From Conchocele bisecta (taxonomy: Eukaryota; Mollusca; Bivalvia; Lucinida; Thyasiridae): a stretch of DNA of 64,000 bases. Each line of letters opens with the position of its first letter. Position 1 is the stretch's first letter. This document shows, one piece after another, positions 1 through 11,122 of the stretch. The stretch lies in NCBI GenBank assembly GCA_029237695.1, contig CM055265.1, forward strand, positions 77,556,447 through 77,620,446. The letters run 5' to 3'. The translations under genes and the position numbers were made by a program. The notes under the pieces are model-generated. The model did no database searches. It was given only the letters and a program-made list of their open reading frames with translations, and was not told the DNA's origin.

Positions 1-968
1 GCTCCTCTTTTTACCTTGGCTCTGTTGGTGAAAATCCCCTTCCATCACCTCGTCGACCTGGCAAACTGGGATACGGGCCGGAGACGGCGGAGGCGAAGGC
101 AGCGAAGGAGTAGCAGGCGAAGGCGAGGCAGGCAATGGGGAAACAGGCGAAGGCGGAGACAATGCAGGCGAAGGTGAAGTTACAGGCGGTGCAGGCATCG
201 ACGAAGGCGGAGCAGGCGGAGGCGAAGGCGGAGGCGAAGATGGGGTCACTGGAGTCGGAGATGCGGTTGAATGGGAGGCTGGGTCGTCTGGAGTAGTCTC
301 TGGTGGGGGGGGGGGGTCCGCTGAAATGCAGGGCGCTGACGGGAAGGTAAAGGGTTTGGGCAGTTCCGTCTAACATGCCCAATGTCCTGGCAACGGAGAC
401 ACAGTGGTGGCCTGCCTGTCATCGTTACAAGGGCCTTCTGCCGACAGTCAAACTCTAGCAGGTGCGGGATCATCTTCTTACTGATCTCGTCAACCTCTAG
501 AGTTACCGTACGGGTGCCATTGCAGATCGTAGCCTCCTTATACGGCGTTACCGTGTTTGACACATCCACCACTCGTCCGTATCGCTCGAACACTTTCCCC
601 ACGAGATTGGAGCTCACATAATGCGGCAACCAATGAACCCTGAGAGACACAATCTGTTTCCCCATAACCGAGATAATGAAGCGATACCGGTCATTCTCAA
701 TAACGCCCAAATCGTGAAAAGTAGCCACGTGGTCTAATGTCGTAAACACAACGTAAAACGAATGGTCCGAATCACTGACCTTGTACACTGCCTCGATCTC
801 GGAAGGCGGCACGTCCCTCTGCTCACACAGCAAATCCAGCAAATCGGGTGGCGACGGCAGTCCACGGCTAAGGTTGGTAAACTGCACTGTCCATTCCATT
901 CGCGATGCGTTAATCTGCAGAGGAGAGATAGCTGTCAGGTGGCGGACGACGTAGTCTTGCGTAGTCAT
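1..968 (-). pseudogene. gag/ORF1-like RNA-binding protein with CCHC knuckle, copy 1 (frameshifted)
   Basis: Translation on minus starts at 968 (MTTQDYVV) and stays open to 246. An RRM-like segment (VHWLPHYVSSNLVGKVFERY) is followed by one zinc knuckle, CLRCQDIGHVRRNC, which fits C-x2-C-x4-H-x4-C. Compared with the copy at 6844-7916, the Pro/Ser-rich tail after the knuckle has moved to another frame. That tail continues to base 1 as a degenerate GGCGAAGGC repeat. Such proteins are typically the first ORF of LINEs or the gag of retroelements and bind the element's own RNA. No RT partner is visible, but the window ends downstream of it. The element class is therefore uncertain, while the knuckle is clear. 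Confidence 0.75.
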
Positions 969-1713
969 CGCTTGGCGATAGAAAACCCCTAGGCTGGAAA
1001 GCCGGGGCTCAGGTAGATTTCTTCAAATTACTTCAAAGAAAACCAATACTTTTTTTTTGCATAAAATATATATTTACATGCAATTACAAACAAAAACCGG
1101 GGGGGGGGGTGTAGGGAGCCCAGCCGGCCAATGTATTAGAGTAACGGATCACAGTTTTAAGAAAAATCCTGGGGACAGCTCACAGCTATTTGCAGATAGA
1201 CCTGCGTACAATAACTGTTTTTCCTGGGTAGAACCAGTACTGCTAGTAAAGGACATGAATAGACTGAAAGCTCGTCACAACAGGGACTCTGTCTAACAGT
1301 GGCGAGCTTCTGTGATGAACCAGTTCTGTCTAACCTACTATATGAATAATGATGAGGTGTCAGAGGTGATGATGATAAATAAACCTAATTCATACATGTA
1401 CACAAGCTACACAAATTACGTACATTTCAGGTAGTCGTGTTTAGCGATCATCACAGATGCTTGACTGTATTGCACTTTTTAAGATATTCATAGATGATGA
1501 TGATAAATAAACCTAATTTTACATAAAAACTGTTACTCGAAATACATTACAAGTACAGACAGTAAAGCACACTCGTCTTAAAAGAAATGAAATATACGAG
1601 AGAATATGATAGCACACGAGAGTCGTCTGCTACGAGACAACTCCCTGTGTGCTATCGAATATCAATACAGACTGATCAATGCATCCAATATTCACCAAGT
1701 CCCGTATCCCAGA
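969..1713. other. non-coding; leader of ORF1 copy 1 and AT-rich DNA
   Basis: The first 100 bases resemble the leader of the second ORF1 copy. A G9-10 run lies near 1099. The phrase GATGATGATAAATAAACCTAA occurs twice, near 1366 and 1495, as a local duplication. No coding region is supported. Confidence 0.5.
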
Positions 1714-1962
1714 TGTATTGTTATGATGCATATGTTGGTAGTAAGTATTTGAACGACATGTAGTGTTCGGTTATACTTTTACTATACACGTAATAACAAG
1801 ACATAGTATAGTATGACTGTTCAGCCTGAGAGTGTGACTGGAAGTGACTAGAGTTAATCCAGACCACTGTATACAGGTATCAGGGTATACAACTCATAGA
1901 TGCTAAGACTGTATCACATAGTATAGCATGAGTTACACATCTTGTAAGTTCATGATAGAACA
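1714..1962 (-). repeat. 3' LTR of the Gypsy element
   Basis: It is 249 bp and on minus runs TGTTCTATC...AACAATACA, with the usual TG...CA ends. It differs from the other LTR mainly by a 3-base indel near 1760, a 15-base indel near 1911 and one substitution. Confidence 0.93.
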
Positions 1963-1980
1963 TCTTCCTTTTTTTAAAAG
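1963..1980 (-). promoter_or_regulatory. polypurine tract
   Basis: On minus this reads TTTTAAAAAAAGGAAGA directly before the 3' LTR. It is the expected position and composition for the plus-strand primer of reverse transcription. Confidence 0.75.
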
Positions 1981-2332
1981 AACAAATACGGTAACGGAAT
2001 AGATGTGATGTTTTAACTGCCATATAACCTATGAATTGTTTCTGGTTTCCTATAAAATGCTTTTTTATCTGGCATGTATTAAAGATACTGTTTATTTAAG
2101 TTCAGCGAATGTCAGATAAAGAGAATCCTATTTCCTGACTAATTAACACAACTAAACACGTGTCCATGATCTATACAGTTCTGTCACTGTGCATTTAGGG
2201 TGTGTGTGTGTGTTCACGAGAATAACTGTTTATTGTCCTGACAAATATCCATTGTAACACTGTCTGTTGTAATAACGTACAAATATCTGTGTTTTGGAAA
2301 GAATACATGTACATGCAATTACATAATTATAT

Positions 2333-2860
2333 TCATGTAATGATACGCCCTGATCTTAATTTCATACCAAAATCTGATGTTGGTGGTTCGGATGTATTTG
2401 TCTCGGCGGCGGATGCTGTAATTGGACTGGTAATTGGTGGTAAATCACCCTTGTCAAGTTGGCTATTTTGTGGGCTTTGCTTGTTAATGGTAGTTGATTC
2501 ATTACTGATAGTGAATGGTAAATCTGGGAATTTCTCCCTTGTCAGCAAAAGATGACGTCGGTTCCTGCGATATGAACCATTTGCAGTCCGTACAAAATAT
2601 GATCTTTTAACATGCTGTCCAATAACCTGAGCGGGTTTCCACTTGTTGTCATCGCCCTGAATACGTACAGTGTCGCCAATTTTGAGTGGTTTCAGAGATC
2701 GCGCATTTCGATCATGGAACCGTTTGCTCTATTTGTGGCTAAGAGTGATTTTTCTCGCACTGTCTCGATATCAGGGGTGTGTGGTTTTAATTGCTCACAC
2801 ATGTTTGGGAGAAATGACCTTTGTTCTCCATCCCATCAATAACTGGGATGGTGAGAATTC
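2333..2860 (-). pseudogene. integrase C-terminal remnant of the Gypsy element
   Basis: Minus-strand pieces include a segment ending in FHDRNARSLKPLKIGDTVRI, then NGSYRRNRRHLLLTREKFPD, and the closing LRSGR motif. These are typical of the region after the catalytic core in Gypsy integrases. Stops at about 2790, 2770 and 2730 break the first part. The D,D,E core that should precede it is absent: the upstream frame jumps from the H2C2 zinc finger to this tail near 2870-2890. A large deletion is the simplest explanation. Confidence 0.8.
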
Positions 2861-4230
2861 TAGTCCGGCCACTGGAGTGTTGCGATATTGCAATATGGCA
2901 ATATAAGGGTCGGTCTTGGCTGCTTAATATAGGTTTGCGAGCATCTGTGCTCCTGACATAGAGCACAGTTTTGTACCATCTTGGTAATATCAGATGATAT
3001 ATTAGGCCAAAACATGGTATCTCTCGCTCGATGCAGGCATTTTACGAAACCGAAATGTCCCATGTGGATTTTCTCCAACATTTTCAGTCGTAACGTTAAC
3101 AGGATAATGAGCTTTTGACCCTTCAGAATGAGTCCATCAACGCTCGTTATCTCTTTTCTGTAGTTCCAGAATTCTATTATTTCTGGTGGACAATGTTTCC
3201 TGAGTTCAGGCCAGCCTTGCTGTATTACCTGTTTGAGCAGAACCAGCTGTGGATCCTGATCAGACATAGTTGCAATTTCACGCAACTTGTCGTCACTGAC
3301 AGGTAAATTTGATAGCACTGTGTGAACCTGAGCGCCCATACCTTTGATAAGGTGGGAACATGTGTCTCGTACTGGTTTACGTGATAGGGTGTCTGCCATA
3401 GGAATGCTTTTCCCAGGCACGTGCCTTACTATCAGATCATATTGTTTCAGCTGTAATAGGATACGCTGGAGTCTGGGTGGACATGAATGGAGTGGTTTTC
3501 TCAAAATTGAGATAAGTGGCATGTGGTCTGTTTCAACTTCCACTTGTCGACCATACACATATTGGTGAAATCTTTTCATGCCAAACAATATGCCGTATTC
3601 CAACTCGATGATGGCATACTTTGTCTCAGCAGGTGTAAGAGATTTAGAGGCAAATGCTACCGGCTTGCCATCTTGAATCAGAACACTGCCTAAACCAGTA
3701 CGTGAAGCATCAGTCTGCAGTGTCACTGGCTTATCTGGAGCATAATAAGCCAGCACTGGACTCTGAGTTATGAGATCTTTCACCTGGCGGAATGCTTCTA
3801 TCTGTGGCTTATCCCATGAGAATATCACGTCCTTGATAAGCAGTCTGCGCAAGGGGCTCGTGACGTCTGCAAGATTTTGGGTAAATTTAGACAGATAATT
3901 GACCATGCCTAGAATCGTCTCTAACTCAGCGCGATTTTGCGGTGCTTCCATGTCGCTTATTGCAGACACTTTCGCTGGGTCTGCTTTCAGACCATGAGTT
4001 GTCAGAATGTGTCCAAAATATGGAACTTCAGTGACACCTACGTCTAATTTGTCCTCGTTGAGTTTGACACCTCGCTCGGACATGCGGCGCAGAGCATTTC
4101 TCAAGTTTCTATCATGCTCTTGACGTGTGTGACCATGCACAATGACGTCATCAACGATAGCAACAATGCCGTCTAGACCCTCTAAACACTCATCCAATTT
4201 ACGCTGAAACACATCTTGCGATGATTTCAA
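2860..4230 (-). pseudogene. Gypsy pol: end of RT, RNase H, integrase zinc finger
   Basis: The frame is open for 456 codons. It begins in RT just after the palm, with the catalytic VDD box in IVAIVDDVIVHG (about residues 25-36). The connection and RNase H regions follow, with LQTDASRTGLGSVLIQDG and ETDHMPL. Then comes the integrase H2C2 zinc finger (HMGHFGFVKC ... CALCQEH). It stops soon after the finger, at the integrase deletion. The upstream half of RT is in a different frame, overlapping by about 30 bases at 4199-4230, so a frameshift separates them. Confidence 0.92.
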
Positions 4231-4897
4231 ACCATACGGAAGCCGTAAATAACGGTATCGCCCGTAAGGGGCATTGGAATGTGGTGAGTATCGACAACTG
4301 TCGTCCGACAGTCGACAATGTCCAATAGGCGGATTTAGTGTCTAACTTGCTGTAATACTGTGAACCAGACAGATCAGGGAGTACATCTTCAAGCGTTCTC
4401 ATGGTGTAATGAGGTCTGAGAATCGCTTTGTTTAGGTCATGAGGATCAATGCATACCCTCAGTTTGCCTGTAATTGGCTTCTCGACTACGACTATCGAGC
4501 TTACCCAATCTGTGGGTTCCGTGACCTTTGCAATAATGGATTTGTCTTCCATACAGTCTAGCTCCTGCTTGAGCCGGTCACGGAATGCAACAGGTACCCG
4601 TCGTGGCAGATGAACCACGGGTTTGGCACTAGGATCTATGTGAATGGTACATTCACCAGAAAACGTACCTATGCCATTGAATATGTCTGCATATTCGGAT
4701 AGGACAGTTTGCTTAGTAAGCGGGGCAACGTCACATGTCTCAACTGAGAAAGTGAGCTTAACAAGGTCAAGGTTAAGGCATGTATCAATACCTAAGATTG
4801 GCGGTGACTCAGTACTGACAACATGGAAACCAACGTTATGGCAGAAATCAAGATTGAACAGTGTGTGTACGCTTGCATGACAACTTGCAGTAACCAA
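4199..4897 (-). pseudogene. Gypsy pol: protease end and N-terminal RT
   Basis: The frame contains the spacer after the protease and then the RT fingers and palm. Recognisable blocks are LRVCIDPHDLNKAI and the first catalytic aspartate in YYSKLDTKSAYW. After that residue the frame drifts from the family pattern, with a frameshift near 4330-4230 before the VDD box resumes in the next frame. The protein is RNA-dependent DNA polymerase of the retrotransposon particle and is non-functional here as written. Confidence 0.9.
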
Positions 4898-5040
4898 CGT
4901 TATCTAATGTTGAACCACTGTACGCGGACAATTTGCTTGTAGGCTTTTGTAAACCATGTTTAATGCCAAGGTCGTGGTAAATTCGTTCAGGCAAAATATT
5001 CACCCGAGACCCTGTGTCAATTTTGAAATTTGTTTGATAG
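4898..5040 (-). pseudogene. Gypsy retropepsin fragment with DTGS active site
   Basis: Translating minus through this stretch gives FKIDTGSRVNILPERIY. DTGS, encoded by 5007-5018, is the catalytic motif of aspartic retropepsins. It lies between gag and RT as expected. The upstream edge joins gag directly at a (GTACAT)n-like tract (5050-5080), so the nucleocapsid zinc knuckles normally found here are missing. Confidence 0.82.
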
Positions 5041-5050
5041 AAATTTGGAC

Positions 5051-5567
5051 CTACATGTACCTGTACATGTACATGTATCCTTGGGCGATTTGTATGGCCT
5101 TGTCCAATGTCAAATCGGCGCCTTCATTTATTAGCCGTTCGCGGACTTTCGGTGAATTTGTTCCGAAGACAATGCGGTCTCGAACCATTTCCTCGACGTC
5201 TGTGAACTGAGTCCCGTGCTGATAATCGAAGTCTGGTAAGAAATGACTCCTTGCTCCTTGGACTTCGTTATAGAATTTGTAACGACCAAATACTGGATTT
5301 AGCTTTGGCCTCACATGGGCTCTGAAATTGTCACATATGACGGTTAAGTCCTTTTCATCATCGGCGGATAAGGTCCAAGTTTTTGTGAATATCACGACCA
5401 CGGTCGCCTACCCATAAAAGCAGATAGGTAACTTTCTCTTCATCATCCTTGCCCTTTAATGGGCCTTTGAAAATCAAGGTAACGTGACTTGCGAATTTAT
5501 CCCATGCTTCTGGGAGATTGGACGAATCCCAGTCCATTCGTGGTGTAGGAACGCCAGATAGTTCCAT
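5051..5567 (-). pseudogene. Gypsy gag, capsid region, frameshifted and truncated
   Basis: Two overlapping minus frames form one gag. The first starts at 5567 (MELSGVPTPRMDWDSSNLPE) and the second continues through NPVFGRYKFYNEVQG to RIVFGTNSPKVRERL. The break is at an A-run at 5384-5390, where an extra base or two shifts the frame. Gag would form the particle and bind genomic RNA. The 3' end is lost into a short ACATGT repeat, so no zinc knuckle remains. Confidence 0.87.
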
Positions 5568-5642
5568 CCTGTTTCAGATTTATTCCAATTTAATCCAAGT
5601 ATGTTAACTTAATAAGCGTTCTTGGTATTAACTAATAAATCC

Positions 5643-5659
5643 TTTCACTTCTGACACCA
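5643..5659 (-). promoter_or_regulatory. primer binding site, tRNA-Leu type
   Basis: The plus strand reads CACTTCTGACACCA directly beside the 5' LTR. This equals the 3' end of eukaryotic tRNA-Leu including CCA, so the RNA would anneal that tRNA as minus-strand primer. Steamer-like elements are known to use tRNA-Leu. Confidence 0.88.
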
Positions 5660-5890
5660 TGTATTGTTATGATGCATATGTTGGTAGTAAGTATTTGAAC
5701 GACATGTGTTCGGTTATACTTTTACTATACACGTAATAACAAGAGATAGTATAGTATGACTGTTCAGCCTGAGAGTGTGACTGGAAGTGACTAGAGTTAA
5801 TCCAGACCACTGTATACAGGTATCAGGGTATACAACTCATAGATGCTAAGACTGCATGAGTTACACATCTTGTAAGTTCATGATAGAACA
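5660..5890 (-). repeat. 5' LTR of the Gypsy element
   Basis: It is 231 bp and is the partner of 1714-1962. It begins on minus at the TG next to TCAGA and ends at CA next to the PBS. Confidence 0.93.
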
Positions 5891-6843
5891 TCAGAGACGA
5901 TGCATCGGTTTGCATCCCCTCTGGGTAACAGGACCCACGTCCACTGGACACTATGTTTGTCATATATATACGTATTAACTTAATGAAAATATACAAGGGA
6001 GGTAAGTGAGTCGATGATTGTTTATGCGATAGACGACTTATGACACCAGGAAAGTCTCCGATGGCAAAATGCAGCCTCTAAATTAGTGACCGCGCTTCGC
6101 CCTTCAGAGACACTGGAGCCAAAAGTCTGTCTGTACATGTCTGTCTGTACATGTGCGTAAGGTATCAATAATTATCTATAGTTATCTATATTTATTTAAA
6201 TCGGGTAGGAAGGATATTTTCCCATCAAGTATGGTACTGAAACATAAAAATAATAGGAATAGCACCCAAATAGGTTCTCTTCTTGAAATATCCAACAGGA
6301 TGTGACATAAACCCGACAAAACGTATTGTGATCACTTGGCTTGACAAAGCAGTGCAGATCCTGACCAGACTGAGCGGGTGCGCAATCTGATCCGGACCTA
6401 CACTGATCCTGGCAAAAAACGAGATTTGAAAATATAAATGCGCAACAACATATACAACATGTTATAATTACAAAATTGATTTCTGTTTCAGGAGGCATGT
6501 CTATGAGAAGAGAAAATGACAGATATATAACCAGCGAAATATAGTAAATAAAACAAAGGTAAGCATCAACACCTATAAGTGTATATGAAAACAATTGAGC
6601 GGATGCGCAGTCTGATCCGGACTTCCACTGCCCCTTTCAAAAATCGAGATTTGAAAATATAAATGAGCAACAACAAAGATAAGTATCAACACATATAAGT
6701 GTATATGAAAAATGTATGGGGACGTCATTGCTCTCACATATTGAAACATAAACGTAATGGGAATACCACCCAAATGGGTTTTGTAATATAAATCCATTGA
6801 TCTGTCTCATAATCCATAATGAGTTCCACAGTCGTATGTTAGC
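5891..6843. repeat. non-coding DNA with a duplicated block
   Basis: Two related blocks of about 250-300 bp sit in tandem (about 6230-6600 and 6600-6800). Both carry GAAACATAA, CACCCAAAT, GAGATTTGAAAATATAAATG and ATAAGTGTATATGAAAA, plus a GCAGTCTGATCCGGAC module related to the foldback MITEs elsewhere in the window. No coding region is supported. Confidence 0.55.
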
Positions 6844-7916
6844 CTATTCCACCCCTACCAAGTGCATGATCAGGGTTCCATCCCCATCATAGTCCATTTT
6901 GTCCTCTTCAGAGAATAGAGCCGCGAACATGTTCGGGGTAGAGGTGTTACCCGCGACCGGAAGTACAGTTTTTTTAGCTACCCGGTTCGGGGTGATATAA
7001 TCCGAATCGGGTAAGCTCCTCTTCTTACCTTGGATCTGCGTCTTAATTTCCTCTTCCATCACCTCATCGACCTGGCGATCTGGGGTAAGGAACGGGAAAG
7101 ACGGAGGCGAAGCAGGCAAAGGCGAAACAGGCGAAGGCGAAACTGTCGAAGGCGAAGCAGGCGAAGGCAGGTCCACTGAAGACGGAGTCAGAGTTGGAGC
7201 GGGGATAGCTGGCGTAGTTGTTGCGTCCGGCCCCGGGTCTCCCGAAAATTGGACGAGTGGCTCTCCTGGAGTGGCTTCTGGCGGGGGGATACTCTGAAAC
7301 TCAGGTCGCTGAAGGGGAGGCAATTGATTTGGGCAGTTCCTGCGAACATGTCCAATATCTCTACAACGGAGACACAGTGGTGGTCTGCACTGCATAGTCA
7401 CCAGGGCCTTCTGGCCGCAGTCAAATTCGAGGAGATGTGGAATCATTTTTTTGCTGATCTCATCTACCTCCAGTGTGATGGTGCGAGTCCCATTGCTGAT
7501 GGTGGTTTCCTTATATTGAGTTACAGTGTTTGATACCCTCACCACTCGGCCATAACACTCAAAAACTTTGCCCACGAGGTTTGAGATTACGTAATGGGGC
7601 AACCAGTGCACCCTCAGTGAGACAACCTGCTTGCCCATCACGGAAATCACAAAGCGGTGACGGTCATCCTCAATGAAACCCAAATCATGGAAACTAAGGT
7701 AGTGAACACCACGTAAAAGGAGCTGTCCGAGTCACTGACCTTATATATGGCCTCGATGTCTGTAGGAGGCACGTCCATCTTCTCGCACAGGTCAAGTAAA
7801 TCGGGTGGCGACGATCGTCCTCGGCTGAGACTCGTCAACTGGACTGTTCTCTCCATCCGAGAGGCGTTGATCTGTAGTGGTGAAATGGCTGCTATGTAGT
7901 CTCCCGTCACCGACAT
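6844..7916 (-). pseudogene. gag/ORF1-like RNA-binding protein with CCHC knuckle, copy 2
   Basis: Start taken at 7916 (MSVTGDYIAAIS) by alignment with copy 1; the frame is open further upstream but that part has no match. The order is an N-terminal domain with SPLQINASRM, an RRM-like block (HWLPHYVISNLVGKVFECYG), the knuckle CLRCRDIGHVRRNC, then a long Pro/Ser/Thr tail ending near 6844. A small deletion and frameshift near 7690 removes the residues matching DHVATF of copy 1, splitting the protein into two frames. The C-terminal tail is intact here and shows what copy 1 has lost. Confidence 0.78.
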
Positions 7917-8640
7917 GGCGAAAAACCCAAGGGTAAAATCCCGGGGGTCAGGTGTATCTTCAAAGCGAGATGCCTCGCTCGAAGAAATGGCACAGAAAAA
8001 CCTAATACACAGGATCGCGGTGAGCTCTGTACCAAAGATAATCAAAGTACTGAAAGTACTGAACATAGGGTACTACAAGAATTCCGCCACGGAAGCGGTG
8101 TCGCGCCTGAAAATGCCTTGTCGGTACAAAACAATGTTGTAGCAGGATTTTTGTTAAAGTTTCTGCATCACTTTGACATCGCCATGTTTACTTCTGTTTT
8201 GTGAATGAAATAGTTGGCCCCGGATCGAGTATATTAAAACATACAAATGACGTCATTGGGCAAACCGCTGACAAAATGTTCAATGTATGGAAGCCAAAAC
8301 TTGTTAGAATTTTTGTTGTCGTATTTTCAGTACTTGCATTAAGATGGGTATTAATCTACGCTGGATGTGTTATACTGTCATTAATTTGTTCCCTGACTGT
8401 AATTTATCACTTACTGACTTATTGACCCCCTTCCCTGAACGTAGAATTGACACACATGTTGGCGTGTATTGGCCACCATAGACAAATGTCAATCAGGCAG
8501 AATTCGAGAATGTCACTAAAATCCGCTGTAAATCCATCGATAGAATGAGGATTAACATCAGTTAGACCCACACGTGCGAGTTTCGTTGCAAAAAAATCGC
8601 GATCATTAAAACATTCTGGGTCAATAGGTAACTGTATGAT
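7917..8640. other. no gene recognised
   Basis: The first 150 bases are the leader of ORF1 copy 2. The rest is unique-looking DNA. A 74-codon plus frame at 8201-8425 has hydrophobic stretches but no family signature and is not called. Confidence 0.4.
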
Positions 8641-10792
8641 GAACTAGTACAGAAGATGATGGAAAAATATAACTCCGCAAGAGAGAAACACATACCTAAA
8701 CAAAAGATCAAAACCGCAAATAAAGCAAAATCTCACAACTATGTTCCGCTGAAGGAAAAAACAATAAGAAAAATCAAACGTAAGCATAGGTGCTGGCAGA
8801 GATATATGGAGACGAGGGATGGTGAAATATATAGAGAATATGCGAAACTACGGAACCAAGTAAAAGGTGAGTTAAGAAATGCTAAAAAAGAAATGGAGAG
8901 AGACATTGCAAAACAGGCTAAAACAAACCCTAAAAAGTTCTGGAAATATGCGACTCTAAACGGAAAACGAAATCAGGAATATCAGACCTAAAATTTACAG
9001 AAAATGGACAGGAAAAAACAGCGGAAAGCGACAGAGAAAAAGCGGATGTGCTAGCGTCATTCTTTAGTAGCGTCTTCACCAGCGAGCCAGATGGGGAAGC
9101 ACCCAAAATGGAAAATGTACCTGTGGAACATCAGTGCAAAGACAGAATGTTCAATGCAAAAGAAAACGCAAAACTTTTAACAGAATTGGAGCCAACCAAA
9201 TCTCCAGGCCCGGACGAGATACATTCGGTATCCCTTAAAGCATTGGCAAACACAATGAGCAAGCCGTTGGAAATTATATACAATACCTCCCTGAAAACTG
9301 GCAACGTTCCGAGAGCATGGAAAGCAGGAAACATTACAGCATTATTCAAAAAAGGTGAAAAATCTGATCCTGGGAATTATAGGCCAGTTAGCCTGACAAG
9401 TGTCATATGCAAACTTATGGAAAAGTTAATAAGAGCAGAAATAGTTCAACACATGAGTAAAAATAAGTTATTCAGCAATAGACAATTTGGCTTTCTATCA
9501 GGGAGATCAACAACATTGCAATTGCTAAAAGTGCTTGATGAATGGACAGATATTTTGGATAATGGAGGTTCAATAGATGCGGTATACATGGATTTCATGA
9601 AAGCATTTGACAAAGTACCACACCGTAGGCTATTAAACAAATTAAGATCATATCAAATCAGCAACCAATTAGTGAAATGGGTAGAGGACTTTCTTAAAGA
9701 TAGAAACCAAAGATTAATTTTAACGGGCAAAAGTCAAACATCAACCCAGTTACAAGCGGTATACCACAGGGCAGTGTTCTAGGACCAATATTATTTGTGG
9801 TGTACATAAATGACATGCCAGAGTGCGTAGAGTCTATTGCATATTTATTCGCGGATGACACAAAAGCATATAGAGAAATAAAATCAGAAGATGATGCCAA
9901 GACACTACAAAGTGACCTCGACAAACTATTCAACTGGTCCGACAAATGGCTACTGAAATTCCATCCCAACAAGTGCAAGGTAGTGAAGATCACCAACAAA
10001 AAACAGGACAACGATAGGCAATACCATATGTATAATGAGAAGGGAGAACCACTTGTATTGGCTGTTTCGCAAGGGGAGAAAGATATAGGTGTGTTAGTTG
10101 ACAATAAACTGAATTTTGCACAACATATCCAACAGCAAGTAAATAAAGGAAATAGCATTATGGGTCTTATTCGGAGGACATATACTTATTTAGATGAAAC
10201 CAGCTTCAAACACCTGTTTCAAGCCCTAGTAAGACCCCACCTGGAATACGCTGAAGCGGTGTGGAATCCATATTTGAAAAAGAACATTGAATTAATAGAA
10301 AATGTGCAAAGACGTGCAACAAAACAAGTGCCTACCCTAGCAAACATGGAATACGCCGATAGACTTAGGAAACTAAAAATGCCCACACTCAAATACAGAA
10401 GACTAAGAGGTGATATGACTGGACCGGAATTTATGTCAAGGACGTCACAACGGATATGTTCCAAATTGATGAAAACTCGAGAACAAGAGGACATAAGTAC
10501 AAATTGAAAAAGATCAAAAGTCGTTTGAATATTCGAAAGTGCTATTTCACAAATAGAGTGGTTGATACATGGAACTGTCTACCAGAAAGTGTAGTCGACT
10601 CAAAGAATGTAAGGCAATTCGAATCGCGTTTGGACAAAGTGTGGGAGAACGAAGAAGTAAAATTTGATCATACCCAGGAGTTAAGTACCGGAACCGGAAG
10701 ACAAGTATCTATATTAGAAGAACAATTAGATGTGGATATAGTGGCAGAGATGCCAGCGTCCATAAGAAGATCCTAAGGTAGATCCTAAGGTA
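8640..10792 (+). mobile_element. CR1/Jockey-type LINE, 5'-truncated
   Basis: ORF2 remains cover the linker, RT and C-terminal region in three plus frames. The endonuclease is missing, as expected for 5' truncation during target-primed reverse transcription. The 3' end carries two copies of the 12-mer AGATCCTAAGGT (10769-10792). Short terminal tandem repeats of this kind are usual tails of CR1-group LINEs. Confidence 0.9.
8656..10776 (+). pseudogene. LINE ORF2 reverse transcriptase, frameshifted
   Basis: Frame 8656-8991 is the Lys-rich linker before RT. After a 1-base shift near 8975 the RT runs to about 9750 with SPGPDEIHS, NYRPVSLTSVICKLME and YMDFMKAFDKVPH. A second shift precedes IPQGSVLGPILFVVYINDMP (about 9757-9816). 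The catalytic FADDTKAY is at 9848-9871. The thumb follows with WSDKWLLKFHPNKC and LVRPHLEYAEAVWNP. A third shift near 10460 leads to the tail with LNIRKCYFTNRVVDTWN. The enzyme would prime cDNA at a chromosomal nick. At least three frameshifts make this copy dead. Confidence 0.9.
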
Positions 10793-11114
10793 ACCCCTTG
10801 ATATTGTTTGTGTGTTGAACGCGTCGCGTGTTTACACGTATTTATCCGGTGGAGAGTATTCGGAGGGAGTTAACTCTGCCGAAAACTATAGCCTGTTACT
10901 AAATTTAGCGATGACCGCACGATTTGTGACGCAAATGGAGCAAATAACAACTTGAACGCGTAACAAAATAATCCGATGTATTTTTTGTACGTAGAACATC
11001 CGTTGTTGATATTGTTCAGTGCAAGTAGTTTTTCACAATATTATTTTCAATGAGCGGTTGCGTATGACAGTTAAACGTTGAGTAACACAATGCATTTTGT
11101 TGTTATGGTTATTC
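10793..11114. other. non-coding; nothing recognised
   Basis: AT-rich sequence between the LINE tail and the hAT target duplication. No supported feature. Confidence 0.4.
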
Positions 11115-11122
11115 CAAGATAT

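Larger units (their letters stand above)
1714..5890 (-). mobile_element. Ty3/Gypsy LTR retrotransposon, Mag/Steamer-like, defective
   Basis: Two direct LTRs (5' LTR 5660-5890, 3' LTR 1714-1962) bound an internal region of about 3.7 kb holding gag, protease, RT, RNase H and integrase pieces, all on minus. The flanks read CCAGA (1709-1713) and TCAGA (5891-5895), a likely 5-bp target duplication with one change. A PBS matching the 3' end of tRNA-Leu touches the 5' LTR, and a purine tract touches the 3' LTR. The nucleocapsid part of gag and most of the integrase core are deleted, and there are frameshifts in gag and RT. The element cannot encode its own transposition. Assignment to the Mag lineage rests on remembered similarity of gag to Steamer-like bivalve elements. 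Confidence 0.93.

Noticed and set aside
2289..2555. 88-codon plus frame
   Set aside because: Complement of the integrase tail of the minus-strand Gypsy element.
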